Positions 1 through 5,576 of a stretch of 5,683 nt of DNA are shown here, one piece after another (within the stretch, counting starts at the first letter, position 1; each line of letters opens with the position of its first letter). Source of the stretch: Paracoccaceae bacterium (GTDB lineage Bacteria > Pseudomonadota > Alphaproteobacteria > Rhodobacterales > Rhodobacteraceae); contig JALWQC010000255.1 in NCBI GenBank assembly GCA_027080755.1, forward strand, positions 1 through 5,683, in the 5' to 3' direction. The notes under the pieces are model-generated. The model was given only the letters and a program-made list of their open reading frames with translations. It ran no database searches and had not been told where the DNA came from. A program made the position numbers and the translations under genes.

Positions 1-1872
1 ATCGTCGAACAGGTATTCGGCCAATGCCTTGGTCAGCTCGGTTTTACCCACACCGGTCGGCCCGAGAAACAGGAAGCTGCCCAGCGGACGGTTGGGATCG
101 TTCAGACCGGCCCGCGCACGGCGCACCGCATCCGAGACGGCCTTCACCGCCTGATCCTGTCCGATCACCCGTTTGCCGAGTTCGTCTTCCATCTTCAGCA
201 GCTTCTCGCGCTCGCCTTCCAGCATCTTGTCCACCGGAATACCGGTCCAGCGTTCGACAACGGCGGCCACGGCCTCGGGGGTGACGGCCTCTTCCACGAT
301 GCCTTCGCCCTCGGCTTCGGCGGCTTCTGCCTCGGCCAGTTCCTTTTCCAGCTTCGGAATGACGCCGTAGGACAGTTCCCCGGCCTTGGCCAGATCGCCC
401 TCGCGTTTGGCCTGATCCAGTTCGGCGCGGGCATTGTCCAGCGCTTCCTTGATATCACGCGCACTGGCGAGCTTGTCCCGTTCGGCCTGCCACCGCGCGG
501 TCAGCTCGATAGAGCGGTCCTGCAGTTCGGCCAGTTCCTTTTCCAGTTTTTCCAGACGGTCCTTGGAGGCCTCGTCCTTTTCCTGTTTCAGGGCCTCGGC
601 CTCGATCTGCTTCTGCATGATCTCGCGGTCAAGGGCGTCCAGTTCCTCGGGCTTGCTGTCCACTTCCATGCGCAGACGGCTGGCGGCCTCGTCCATCAGG
701 TCGATGGCCTTGTCCGGCAGGAAACGGTTGGTGATGTAGCGATCCGAAAGGGTCGCCGCTGCCACCAGCGCACGGTCCGAGATCCGCACCCCGTGGTGCA
801 GTTCGTATTTGTCCTTGATGCCGCGCAGGATGGAAATGGTGTCGGCTACCGAAGGTTCGTCCACGATCACCGGCTGGAAACGACGGGCAAGGGCGGGATC
901 CTTTTCCACATACTTGCGGTATTCGTCCAGCGTGGTGGCACCGATACAGTGCAGCTCCCCGCGGGCAAGCGCCGGTTTCAGCAGGTTGGAGGCATCCATA
1001 GCCCCGTCGGATTTACCGGCCCCGACCAGCGTGTGCATCTCGTCGATGAACAGGATGATCTCGCCGTTGGCGGCGGTGACCTCGTTCAGGACGGCCTTCA
1101 GGCGTTCCTCGAATTCGCCACGGTATTTCGCACCGGCAATCAGCGCACCCATGTCCAGCGCCAGCAGTTTCTTGCCGGCAATGGAATCGGGCACGTCGCC
1201 GTTGACGATACGCAGGGCCAGACCCTCGACGATCGCGGTTTTACCCACACCGGGATCCCCGATCAGAACCGGGTTGTTCTTGGTGCGGCGGGTCAGAACC
1301 TGCATGGTGCGACGGATTTCCTCGTCGCGGCCAATGATCGGGTCGATCTTGCCCTCGGCGGCTTTTTCCGTCAGATCCTGCGTGTATTTCTTCAGGGCTT
1401 CCATGGTGTCCTCGGCGCTGGCGCTGTCGGCGGTGCGGCCCTGACGGACCTCGTTAATGGCCTCGTTCAGCTTCTGCGCGGTTGCGCCGGCGGCTTTCAG
1501 GGCCTCGGCGGCCTCGGATTTCACAATGGCAAGCGCGGTCAGCAGACGTTCGACCGGAACAAAGCTGTCACCGGCCTTCTTGGCCAGTTTCTCGGCCTCG
1601 CCGAAAACCTTGCTGGTCTGGGCATCCATATACAGCTGCCCGCCACCGGTTACCTTGGGGATTTTTGCCAGCGCGGCCTCTACGTGCTGGCGCGCGACCA
1701 TCGGGTCACCGCCGGCCTTGGTAATCAGGTTGGCGGCCAGCCCCTGATCGTCATCCAGAAGCGCCTTGAGCAAATGCTCGGGCATGAACCGCTGGTGATC
1801 CTCGCGCTGTGCGATGGTCTGCGCGGCCTGGATGAAGCCTTTGCTGCGGTCTGTGAATTTCTCGAAATCCAT
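1..1872 (-). CDS. clpB: ATP-dependent chaperone ClpB, N-terminal 624 residues (3' end outside window)
   Basis: ClpB is a cytoplasmic hexameric AAA+ disaggregase that works with DnaK/DnaJ/GrpE to pull polypeptides out of aggregates after heat shock. The translation begins [18 protein letters not shown], the ClpB N-domain. NBD1 has Walker A GDPGVGKT (K211), Walker B ending FIDE (catalytic E278) and the arginine pair R330/R331. A long charged middle coiled coil of roughly residues 405-525 identifies ClpB rather than ClpA or ClpC. NBD2 begins after [10 protein letters not shown], and its Walker A GPTGVGKT (K610) lies just inside the left edge. The rest of NBD2 (Walker B, sensors, C-terminal domain) is cut off by the window. 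These residue numbers track E. coli ClpB to within one. The start is supported by AGGAGA seven bases upstream (1880-1885). No frameshift is seen. It is divergent from pyrF and probably under sigma-32 control. Confidence 0.97.
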   Translation of the reverse strand, partial: MDFEKFTDRSKGFIQAAQTIAQREDHQRFMPEHLLKALLDDDQGLAANLITKAGGDPMVARQHVEAALAKIPKVTGGGQLYMDAQTSKVFGEAEKLAKKAGDSFVPVERLLTALAIVKSEAAEALKAAGATAQKLNEAINEVRQGRTADSASAEDTMEALKKYTQDLTEKAAEGKIDPIIGRDEEIRRTMQVLTRRTKNNPVLIGDPGVGKTAIVEGLALRIVNGDVPDSIAGKKLLALDMGALIAGAKYRGEFEERLKAVLNEVTAANGEIILFIDEMHTLVGAGKSDGAMDASNLLKPALARGELHCIGATTLDEYRKYVEKDPALARRFQPVIVDEPSVADTISILRGIKDKYELHHGVRISDRALVAAATLSDRYITNRFLPDKAIDLMDEAASRLRMEVDSKPEELDALDREIMQKQIEAEALKQEKDEASKDRLEKLEKELAELQDRSIELTARWQAERDKLASARDIKEALDNARAELDQAKREGDLAKAGELSYGVIPKLEKELAEAEAAEAEGEGIVEEAVTPEAVAAVVERWTGIPVDKMLEGEREKLLKMEDELGKRVIGQDQAVKAVSDAVRRARAGLNDPNRPLGSFLFLGPTGVGKTELTKALAEYLFDD

Positions 1873-1977
1873 ATCTGTCTCTCCTATCTGTGAGCGTCCA
1901 TATTTGCGGTGTCCGTTACCGGCACGCCGCGTATGGCCTCGAATGCGGGCCGCCCGTTCCGGCGCGACCCTTTGAGT

Positions 1978-2009
1978 AATAAATGGGTTTGCCAACTCGC
2001 GCCTGCAAG
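1978..2009 (-). promoter_or_regulatory. Putative sigma-32 (RpoH) heat-shock promoter of clpB
   Basis: Read on the minus strand, CTTGCA (2009-2004) is followed, 18 bases after CTTG, by CCCATTTATT (1987-1978). This fits the RpoH consensus, whose -35 core is CTTG and whose -10 is C-rich followed by AT-rich (CCCATNT-like in enterics, CYTATNT-like in alphaproteobacteria). It points towards clpB, a classic RpoH target. Transcription would start near 1970, giving an untranslated leader of about 100 bases. The match was found by eye and there is no expression evidence. Confidence 0.7.
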
Positions 2010-2057
2010 GGGAGTATACAGGAAAATTCCGGTTTTTTCAGCCTGTTGATCTGCCTC

Positions 2058-2086
2058 AAGTGTTTTGCCGGAAATTCCGCTAGACT
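2058..2086 (+). promoter_or_regulatory. Weak candidate promoter of pyrF
   Basis: TAGACT at 2081-2086 is a plausible sigma-70 -10 hexamer (four of six) in the only AT-richer part of the gap ahead of pyrF. No convincing -35 lies 16-18 bases upstream: the sequence there is around AAGTGT. The leader would be about 80 bases. The rest of the 1873-2172 gap shows no gene, and I see no riboswitch or attenuator-like leader peptide. Confidence 0.25.
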
Positions 2087-2172
2087 GCCCCGGTCCGGCT
2101 GGCGGTTTTGCCACCTTGATCACAAGGGGGCGGCCCCATATACCGGCACCGATCTGAAACAGGAGAACCCGA

Positions 2173-2871
2173 ATGACCAAAGCAGATGACCGCCTGATCG
2201 TTGCCCTCGATGTCCCCAACGCGCTGGACGGCCTGCGCCTTGTCGAGAAGCTGGGGGACGAGGTGTCCTTCTACAAAATCGGCCTCGGCATGCTGACCGG
2301 CGGCGGGCTGGCGCTGGCCAACGAGCTGAAGGAAAAGGGCAAGCGGGTGTTTCTGGACATGAAACTGTTCGATATCGCGCAGACGGTGGAAAATGCCGTG
2401 GCGGGGCTGGCGCAGTTCGATCTGGATTTCCTGACCGTGCATGGCGACCCGAATGTGGTGCGCGCGGCCGTGGCCGGCCGGGGTGACAAGGACATGAAAA
2501 TTCTGGCGGTGACGATCCTGACATCACTGGACCGCGCGGATCTGGACCTGAACCTGATCCGCAAGGGCACGCTGGACCAGATCGTGGAAGAACGCGCCCG
2601 CCTGGCCTTTGCCGCCGGTGCCGACGGGGTGATTGCCAGCGCGCACGAGGCCGCGATGATCCGCGCCCTGCCCGAGGCAAAGGGCAAGCTGATCGTCACC
2701 CCCGGCATCCGCCCCGCCGGCACCAAGAACGACGACCAGAAACGGGTGGCCACCCCTGCCCTTGCGATAAACGGCGGGGCCGATCACATCGTTGTCGGGC
2801 GCCCAATCTGGCGGGCCGGGGATCCCCTGTCCGCCGCCCGCCTGATAAAGGCCGAGCTTTCGGCGCTGTAA
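2173..2871 (+). CDS. pyrF: Orotidine 5'-phosphate decarboxylase
   Basis: This enzyme catalyses the last step of de novo UMP synthesis, decarboxylating OMP to UMP in the cytosol as a TIM-barrel homodimer. The 232-residue length is typical of bacterial PyrF. The N-terminal strand reads LIVALDVP (D12) and the second YKIG (K35). The catalytic signature is FLDMKLFDI with D62, K64 and D67, the charged network of the family. The H and P often seen in the common DLKLHDIP form are replaced by F and A. Phosphate-binding elements are TPGIRP (R180) and VGRPI (R210) at the C-terminal side of the barrel. AGGAG at 2161-2165, seven bases before the ATG, supports the start. It is monocistronic: divergent from clpB, followed at once by a strong hairpin, and convergent with the regulator on its right. 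Confidence 0.97.
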   Translation: MTKADDRLIVALDVPNALDGLRLVEKLGDEVSFYKIGLGMLTGGGLALANELKEKGKRVFLDMKLFDIAQTVENAVAGLAQFDLDFLTVHGDPNVVRAAVAGRGDKDMKILAVTILTSLDRADLDLNLIRKGTLDQIVEERARLAFAAGADGVIASAHEAAMIRALPEAKGKLIVTPGIRPAGTKNDDQKRVATPALAINGGADHIVVGRPIWRAGDPLSAARLIKAELSAL

Positions 2872-2887
2872 CCCGCCCCCGCACAGC

Positions 2888-2919
2888 AAAAGGCCGGCAG
2901 GATTTCCCGCCGGCCTTTC
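2888..2919. terminator. Bidirectional intrinsic terminator between pyrF and the convergent regulator
   Basis: A perfect 10-bp inverted repeat has arms 2889-2898 (AAAGGCCGGC) and 2909-2918 (GCCGGCCTTT) around a 10-base loop. Because the arms begin with A and end with T, the hairpin ends in a short U run on either strand: TTT for pyrF and TTTT on the minus strand. It lies 17 bases after the pyrF stop and about 30 bases after the stop of the convergent gene, so it likely serves both. Confidence 0.85.
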
Positions 2920-2948
2920 ATGTTGTCACCGGATGCCTCCGGCCGTGT

Positions 2949-3476
2949 CTATTCCGCCGCGTCCGGCATTTCGCCGATCTCGGCTGTCAGGTCCTCTATG
3001 AACAGGCTGACAAGCTGGGCGCGGCCGCTGACCCCGGCCTTGCGAAAGACCGAGTTGCTTTGCGCCTTGATCGTGCCGATGCTTTTGCCGCGCATTTCGG
3101 CAATCTCGGCGTTGGAAAACCCCTTGATCGCGAACATGGCCACATCGGATTCCGACGGTGTCAGGCCCCATTCCGCGAAACGGTCCCACATCAGGGTGTT
3201 GAATTCCCCCGAGGCCGTGTGCAGGCGGGCCTCGGACTCGCGCCGCTGTTTCACGAAATTCTTCAGCAGAACCCCGCCCAGAAATGTCCCCAGCAACAGC
3301 CCCGCGATCGTCATCATCTGCATGATCTCGTGGATTTGCCAGCTGAGCGGAGTGGCGGCTAGTCCGGTCAGGTCGATAATGAACAGCCCGATGTAAAGGA
3401 TGGAAAGGACAGCCTGCACCAGCACGACGCCAATCAGCATCAAGCGGTAGTTGCGGTATCCGGCATCTTTTTTCAT
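2949..3476 (-). CDS. Membrane-anchored LuxR-type transcriptional regulator, copy 2
   Basis: This is a 175-residue protein with two hydrophobic helices (about residues 11-36 and 53-72) and a C-terminal LuxR/GerE helix-turn-helix. The HTH runs from LTPSE (105-109) through GFSNAEIAE and the recognition-helix region GTIKAQSNSVFRKAGV to about residue 163. Basic residues before helix 1 and after helix 2 (KNFVKQRR) place both termini and the DNA-binding domain in the cytoplasm, leaving an extracytoplasmic loop of about 16 residues. There is no receiver, autoinducer-binding or PAS domain, so a signal would have to pass through the membrane part. AGGAT is present twice (3483-3487, 3488-3492), the nearer copy six bases from the ATG. 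It starts 41 bases after the M-x-G-G secreted protein gene with no terminator between, so the two are probably co-transcribed. It is clearly paralogous to the gene at 4217-4729. The HTH assignment is secure; target and signal are unknown. Confidence 0.9.
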   Translation of the reverse strand: MKKDAGYRNYRLMLIGVVLVQAVLSILYIGLFIIDLTGLAATPLSWQIHEIMQMMTIAGLLLGTFLGGVLLKNFVKQRRESEARLHTASGEFNTLMWDRFAEWGLTPSESDVAMFAIKGFSNAEIAEMRGKSIGTIKAQSNSVFRKAGVSGRAQLVSLFIEDLTAEIGEMPDAAE

Positions 3477-3517
3477 CGGGCTATCCTATCCTGTTTTACA
3501 CTATATCCCAACCGGAT

Positions 3518-4042
3518 TTAGTTGCCACCCATGCCGCCGGTCATACCGCCAGTCATGCCACCGGTCATACCGCCGTCCATGCCGCCATCCATGTCGCCGG
3601 TCACGCCGCCATTCATGCCGCCGTTCATGCCGCCATCCATGTTGCCATCCATGTTGCCATTCATACCGCCGTTCATGCCACCGTTCATATGTTCGGCCAT
3701 GTATTCTGCGGCTTTGGAGCCTTCGGGGAAGCCGTCAAAAGTGGCTTTCATGTCGCGAATGATTTCGCCGGTGGCGGGGTTCAGGACGATCTCGCGTTTC
3801 TCGACACCGTTGTAGGCCTCGATAACGGCACGGCCCAGGAAGCTGCGCCCGACGGTGATGTATTTATACCCTTCGGCGGCCAGCTTGTTGTAGAGGTCCT
3901 TGACGCTCTGCACGTCTACCATTGCGTGATTGGTGATAACCACCTGAACCCCGATATCGGCCGAGGCAGAGGCGGCATAGGAGGCGCCTGTGCTCATCAG
4001 AACTGCGGTCAAACCTGCGACGATCCATGTTTTCGTTTTCAT
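3518..4042 (-). CDS. Secreted PepSY-like protein with M-x-G-G repeat tail
   Basis: A 174-residue exported protein. Residues 1-23 form a Sec signal peptide (MKTKTWIVAG start, hydrophobic core, cleavage probably after SYA). Residues about 46-97 form a small PepSY-like domain whose conserved elements are AAEGY, FLGR, IEA, REIVLNPATGEIIRD. Residues 119-174 are fourteen four-residue units of type M-[N/D/T]-G-[G/N/D], with one unit starting in V. There is no cysteine and no further membrane helix, so it should be periplasmic or released. Starting at 4042 is preferred to in-frame ATGs further upstream (to 4162): GGAG at 4050-4053 lies seven bases before it, and only this start puts a signal peptide at the N-terminus. 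PepSY-type domains are known in protease propeptides and other exported proteins, but the molecular role here is not known. Methionine-rich tails can bind Cu(I) or act as oxidation sinks; that is only a possibility here. It is the first gene of module 2. Confidence 0.85.
   Translation of the reverse strand: MKTKTWIVAGLTAVLMSTGASYAASASADIGVQVVITNHAMVDVQSVKDLYNKLAAEGYKYITVGRSFLGRAVIEAYNGVEKREIVLNPATGEIIRDMKATFDGFPEGSKAAEYMAEHMNGGMNGGMNGNMDGNMDGGMNGGMNGGVTGDMDGGMDGGMTGGMTGGMTGGMGGN
3521..3688 (-). repeat. In-frame 12-bp tandem repeats encoding M-x-G-G, 14 units
   Basis: The last 168 coding bases of the secreted protein gene are built of degenerate 12-bp units, encoding MNGG, MNGN, MDGN, MDGG, VTGD and MTGG in blocks and ending MGGN. 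Like units cluster (three MTGG together at the C-terminus, MNGG pairs elsewhere), as expected if the tail grows by slippage or unequal exchange. This is protein-coding repeat, not a CRISPR array or an intergenic satellite. Confidence 0.95.
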
Positions 4043-4083
4043 AACTTTTCTCCGTGTCTGTGTTGCGTTTGCATTTTTCCAAA

Positions 4084-4100
4084 TCCGGATCCCGTCCGGA
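4084..4100 (-). other. Small hairpin in the leader of the M-x-G-G protein gene
   Basis: TCCGGA occurs at 4084-4089 and again at 4095-4100. Each copy is self-complementary, so they can pair around a five-base loop. In the transcript this hairpin would sit 30 bases ahead of the ribosome binding site. It has no U tract and I do not call it a terminator. Confidence 0.35.
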
Positions 4101-4125
4101 ATGCCACAGAGATAGGAACGCAAAC

Positions 4126-4151
4126 GGCCCGCCGTCCATGAACTGCGGGCC
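4126..4151 (-). terminator. Possible terminator-like hairpin between the two modules
   Basis: Arms GGCCCGC (4126-4132) and GCGGGCC (4145-4151) form a 7-bp GC stem with a 12-base loop in the 174-bp gap after the upstream LuxR-type gene. On the minus strand it is followed by GTTTGCGTT, a poor U tract. It could weakly end the first module's transcript or be a leader structure of the second. Confidence 0.35.
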
Positions 4152-4166
4152 ATAACCGGCATCTTA

Positions 4167-4179
4167 AACCCCGGTTTAT
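4167..4179. promoter_or_regulatory. Candidate operator upstream of module 2 (AAACC/GGTTT palindrome)
   Basis: The palindrome TAAACC-CC-GGTTTA (4165-4178) contains, on the minus strand, ATAAACCGGGGTT. This matches 12 of 13 bases of ATAAACCGGAGTT at 5667-5679, upstream of module 1. It lies about 125 bases before the start codon of the M-x-G-G protein. A shared dyad-like element ahead of both secreted genes suggests a common regulator, possibly their own LuxR-type proteins. No binding evidence exists. Confidence 0.35.
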
Positions 4180-4202
4180 TACGTTTTTCTTAAATATGAT
4201 AC

Positions 4203-4218
4203 GATTCCGGCCGGAATC
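4203..4218. other. Perfect 16-bp palindrome overlapping a regulator gene stop codon
   Basis: GATTCCGGCCGGAATC is a perfect 16-base palindrome. Two bases of the TGA stop of the upstream LuxR-type gene (4217-4219) fall inside it. On the minus strand it is followed by mixed AT-rich sequence rather than a clean U run. It could be a weak terminator, an mRNA 3'-end-protecting hairpin or a protein-binding dyad. Confidence 0.45.
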
Positions 4219-4729
4219 AGGGGTTTTCGGCGGAATCGCCATCCTCGGCCATCAGCTCTTCGATGAAATAGCCCAGAAGCTGGGTGCGGCTTTCGACGCC
4301 GGCCTTCTTGTAAACCGCATTCATCTGCGCCTTTACCGTGCCTTCGCTGGTGCCGCGCACGTCGGCGATCTCGTGATTCGACAGCCCCTTGATCGCGAAA
4401 TAGGCCACATCCCGTTCCGAGGGCGACAAGCCCCAGCCGTCAAAATTTTCTTCCAGCAGTTTCTGGAACTCGCCGCTGACCACGCGCAGCTGCGCCTCTA
4501 CCTTGTCATTGCGCGACAGCAACCGGCGCGCCAGCATGATCCCCAAAACAGAGCCGAGCAACAACCCGATCGCCGTGCCGATTTCCACCAGCTCGTGCGA
4601 ATGCCAGGGGAAGCGGTCCGAATAGGTCGTGAAATTTTCAAGGATGAAATTCACGGCAAACAGGATCGCGCAAAAAACCTGAATGGCAACTGTCCCCCAC
4701 ACAAGGAATCCGCGGTTAGTCTTTGTCAT
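4217..4729 (-). CDS. Membrane-anchored LuxR-type transcriptional regulator, copy 1
   Basis: A 170-residue paralogue of the gene at 2949-3476. Helix 1 spans about residues 8-31 and helix 2 about 49-70. The loop between them contains YSDRFPWHSHE; the W-x-x-HE pattern is also present in the paralogue (SWQIHE). A basic stretch (ARRLLSRNDK) then leads to a LuxR/GerE HTH from LSPSE (101-105) through GLSNHEIAD and GTVKAQMNAVYKKAGV to about residue 162. By hand, about 40 of 62 HTH residues match the paralogue. The DNA-binding domain should be cytoplasmic. I chose the ATG at 4729 over an in-frame ATG at 4807: AAGG at 4741-4744 precedes it, the paralogue aligns from here, and the longer form would translate through a terminator hairpin and lacks a ribosome site. 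Spacing to AAGG is 11 bases, a little long, suggesting modest translation. An intrinsic terminator lies only 36 bases upstream of the start, so expression may depend on readthrough. Confidence 0.9.
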   Translation of the reverse strand: MTKTNRGFLVWGTVAIQVFCAILFAVNFILENFTTYSDRFPWHSHELVEIGTAIGLLLGSVLGIMLARRLLSRNDKVEAQLRVVSGEFQKLLEENFDGWGLSPSERDVAYFAIKGLSNHEIADVRGTSEGTVKAQMNAVYKKAGVESRTQLLGYFIEELMAEDGDSAENP

Positions 4730-4765
4730 GTCTTGTAATTCCTTCAGGATGTGATGCGTCGTTAC

Positions 4766-4802
4766 AAAAAACAGGGGGCGAAAATCGCGTGCCGCCCCCT
4801 GT
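4766..4802 (-). terminator. Intrinsic terminator after the D/N/G-rich secreted protein gene
   Basis: Perfect 10-bp arms ACAGGGGGCG (4771-4780) and CGCCCCCTGT (4793-4802) surround a 12-base loop. On the minus strand the stem runs directly into TTTTTT (4771-4766), a textbook Rho-independent terminator. It lies 48 bases after the secreted gene's stop and 36 bases before the regulator's start codon. It therefore separates the two genes of module 1 and would set a high secreted-protein to regulator ratio unless bypassed. Confidence 0.88.
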
Positions 4803-4823
4803 ATCATTCAATATTGGCCAAGC

Positions 4824-4848
4824 TTGTGCAATGGCTAGTTGTGCAATG
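4824..4848. repeat. 10-bp direct repeat TTGTGCAATG, two copies 15 bases apart
   Basis: TTGTGCAATG occurs at 4824-4833 and 4839-4848, immediately after the stop codon of the D/N/G-rich gene and ahead of its terminator. On the transcribed strand the copies read CATTGCACAA. The related core GCACAA appears twice more in that gene's 5' leader (near 5504-5509 and 5537-5542). Function is unknown. Confidence 0.55.
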
Positions 4849-4850
4849 CC

Positions 4851-5486
4851 TTAGTCGTCGAGTTCCCCATTGCCGTCGTTGCCACCGTTGTCGCCCATGC
4901 CACCGTTGTCGTCGTTGCCGGTGCCGCCATTGTCGTTGCCGCCGTTGTCGTCGTTGCCGGTGCCGCCGTTGTCGTTGGAACCGCCATCGTGGGAGCCGCC
5001 GTTGTCGTCATTGCCGCCGTTGTCGTTGCCACCGTTGTCATCCATGCCGCCGTTGTCGTTGCCGCCGTCATGGTCATTCGCCCCTTCGGTGCCGCCATTG
5101 TCGTCCGACGGGAAGCCGTTCACGCCGTCATTGGTGCCAGCGTCAACCGTGGCGCCGTCGTCCAGGATACCGTCGTGGTTGCTGTCCAGACCCGTGGCCG
5201 TGGCTGCGGTATCTGCATGCCATTCATCGCGGAAAACCGTGCCGGTTGTGGAAACGACAATCTCGCGGCGCTGGCCGTTGGCGACGGCCTCTATCTGGTA
5301 GCGGCCCAGAAGGGTTTTTTCGATAGAGATAATAACATAGCCCTGCTGCGCCAGCTGATCGGAAATCTGCGCCACGATCGGATCGTTGGCGTATGCGGTG
5401 GGGGCTGCGGCTGTAGACGCCATGGCGGCCCCTGTGGACAGGATAACAGCGGTAACTGCGGCGGTGATAAAGCGTGTCGTTTTCAT
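4851..5486 (-). CDS. Secreted PepSY-like protein with calcium-loop-like motif and D/N/G-rich tail
   Basis: A 211-residue exported paralogue of the M-x-G-G protein. Its signal peptide starts MKTTRFITAA, shares the STGA stretch with its partner, and is probably cleaved after AMA (23) or AYA (33). Residues about 36-87 form the same PepSY-like domain: LAQQGY, LLGR, IEA, RREIV, TG, FRD. By hand, roughly 19 of about 43 positions match the paralogue. A DSNHDGILDD segment (101-110) then matches the D-x-N-x-D-G-x-x-D spacing of EF-hand or dockerin-type calcium loops. Residues about 128-207 are a highly acidic tail of N-D-N-G-G, N-D-D-N-G-G and G-T-G-N units. It has no cysteine and no further membrane helix. 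The start at 5486 is chosen over upstream in-frame ATGs (to 5534) because GGAG at 5495-5498 is eight bases ahead and the signal peptide then begins at residue 1. Calcium binding is an inference from the motifs. It is the first gene of module 1. Confidence 0.85.
   Translation of the reverse strand: MKTTRFITAAVTAVILSTGAAMASTAAAPTAYANDPIVAQISDQLAQQGYVIISIEKTLLGRYQIEAVANGQRREIVVSTTGTVFRDEWHADTAATATGLDSNHDGILDDGATVDAGTNDGVNGFPSDDNGGTEGANDHDGGNDNGGMDDNGGNDNGGNDDNGGSHDGGSNDNGGTGNDDNGGNDNGGTGNDDNGGMGDNGGNDGNGELDD
4866..5105 (-). repeat. In-frame D/N/G repeat tract with a 39-bp near-identical tandem duplication
   Basis: This tract encodes the low-complexity tail. Its clearest unit is NDNGGTGNDDNGG, present twice in tandem (residues 171-183 and 184-196). 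The two 39-bp DNA copies, 4938-4976 and 4899-4937, differ at only two bases, pointing to a recent expansion. The rest of the tail uses shorter NDNGG, NDDNGG and SHDGG units. It encodes protein in one frame only. Confidence 0.9.
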
Positions 5487-5507
5487 TGTGTATTCTCCAA
5501 ATGTTGT

Positions 5508-5563
5508 GCAGCGGGATGCTGCGGTTACTGGCAAGCTTGTGCTGCCGATGACCTCAACATCGG
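5508..5563 (-). other. Two short hairpins in the leader of the D/N/G-rich protein gene
   Basis: GCAGC (5508-5512) pairs with GCTGC (5518-5522) around a five-base loop, nine bases upstream of the GGAG ribosome site. CCGATG (5545-5550) pairs with CATCGG (5558-5563) around a seven-base loop. Both would lie in the mRNA leader if transcription starts near 5580 or beyond. Short GC stems are common by chance, so no regulatory role is claimed. Confidence 0.35.
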
Positions 5564-5576
5564 GGAACGGAGCGGG

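Noticed and set aside
793..1893. 366-codon open frame on the plus strand antisense to clpB
   Set aside because: It lies wholly opposite clpB, whose reading frame has clear ClpB motifs throughout; the antisense translation has no recognisable domain and is a product of GC-rich codon bias.
2120..2889. Minus-strand frames opposite pyrF
   Set aside because: They are shadows of a well-recognised pyrF gene with an intact active site.
3521..3688. CRISPR-like array or intergenic satellite
   Set aside because: Units are 12 bp with no unique spacers and keep an open frame that is part of a protein with a signal peptide.
3451..3815. Plus-strand open frames with Pro/Met- or Cys/Arg-rich repeats opposite the M-x-G-G tail
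   Set aside because: They are mirror translations of the 12-bp repeats without a ribosome site or homologous domain.
4043..4162. Upstream-extended start for the M-x-G-G protein
   Set aside because: The extra residues are not signal-peptide-like and would bury the clear signal sequence; GGAG sits correctly before the ATG at 4042.
2949..4729. Classical quorum-sensing LuxR or two-component response regulators
   Set aside because: Neither protein has an autoinducer-binding or receiver domain; only the C-terminal HTH is shared, joined to two membrane helices.
4730..4807. Upstream-extended start (ATG at 4807) for the first LuxR-type gene
   Set aside because: It would translate through a perfect terminator hairpin, lacks a ribosome site, and the paralogue does not extend that far.
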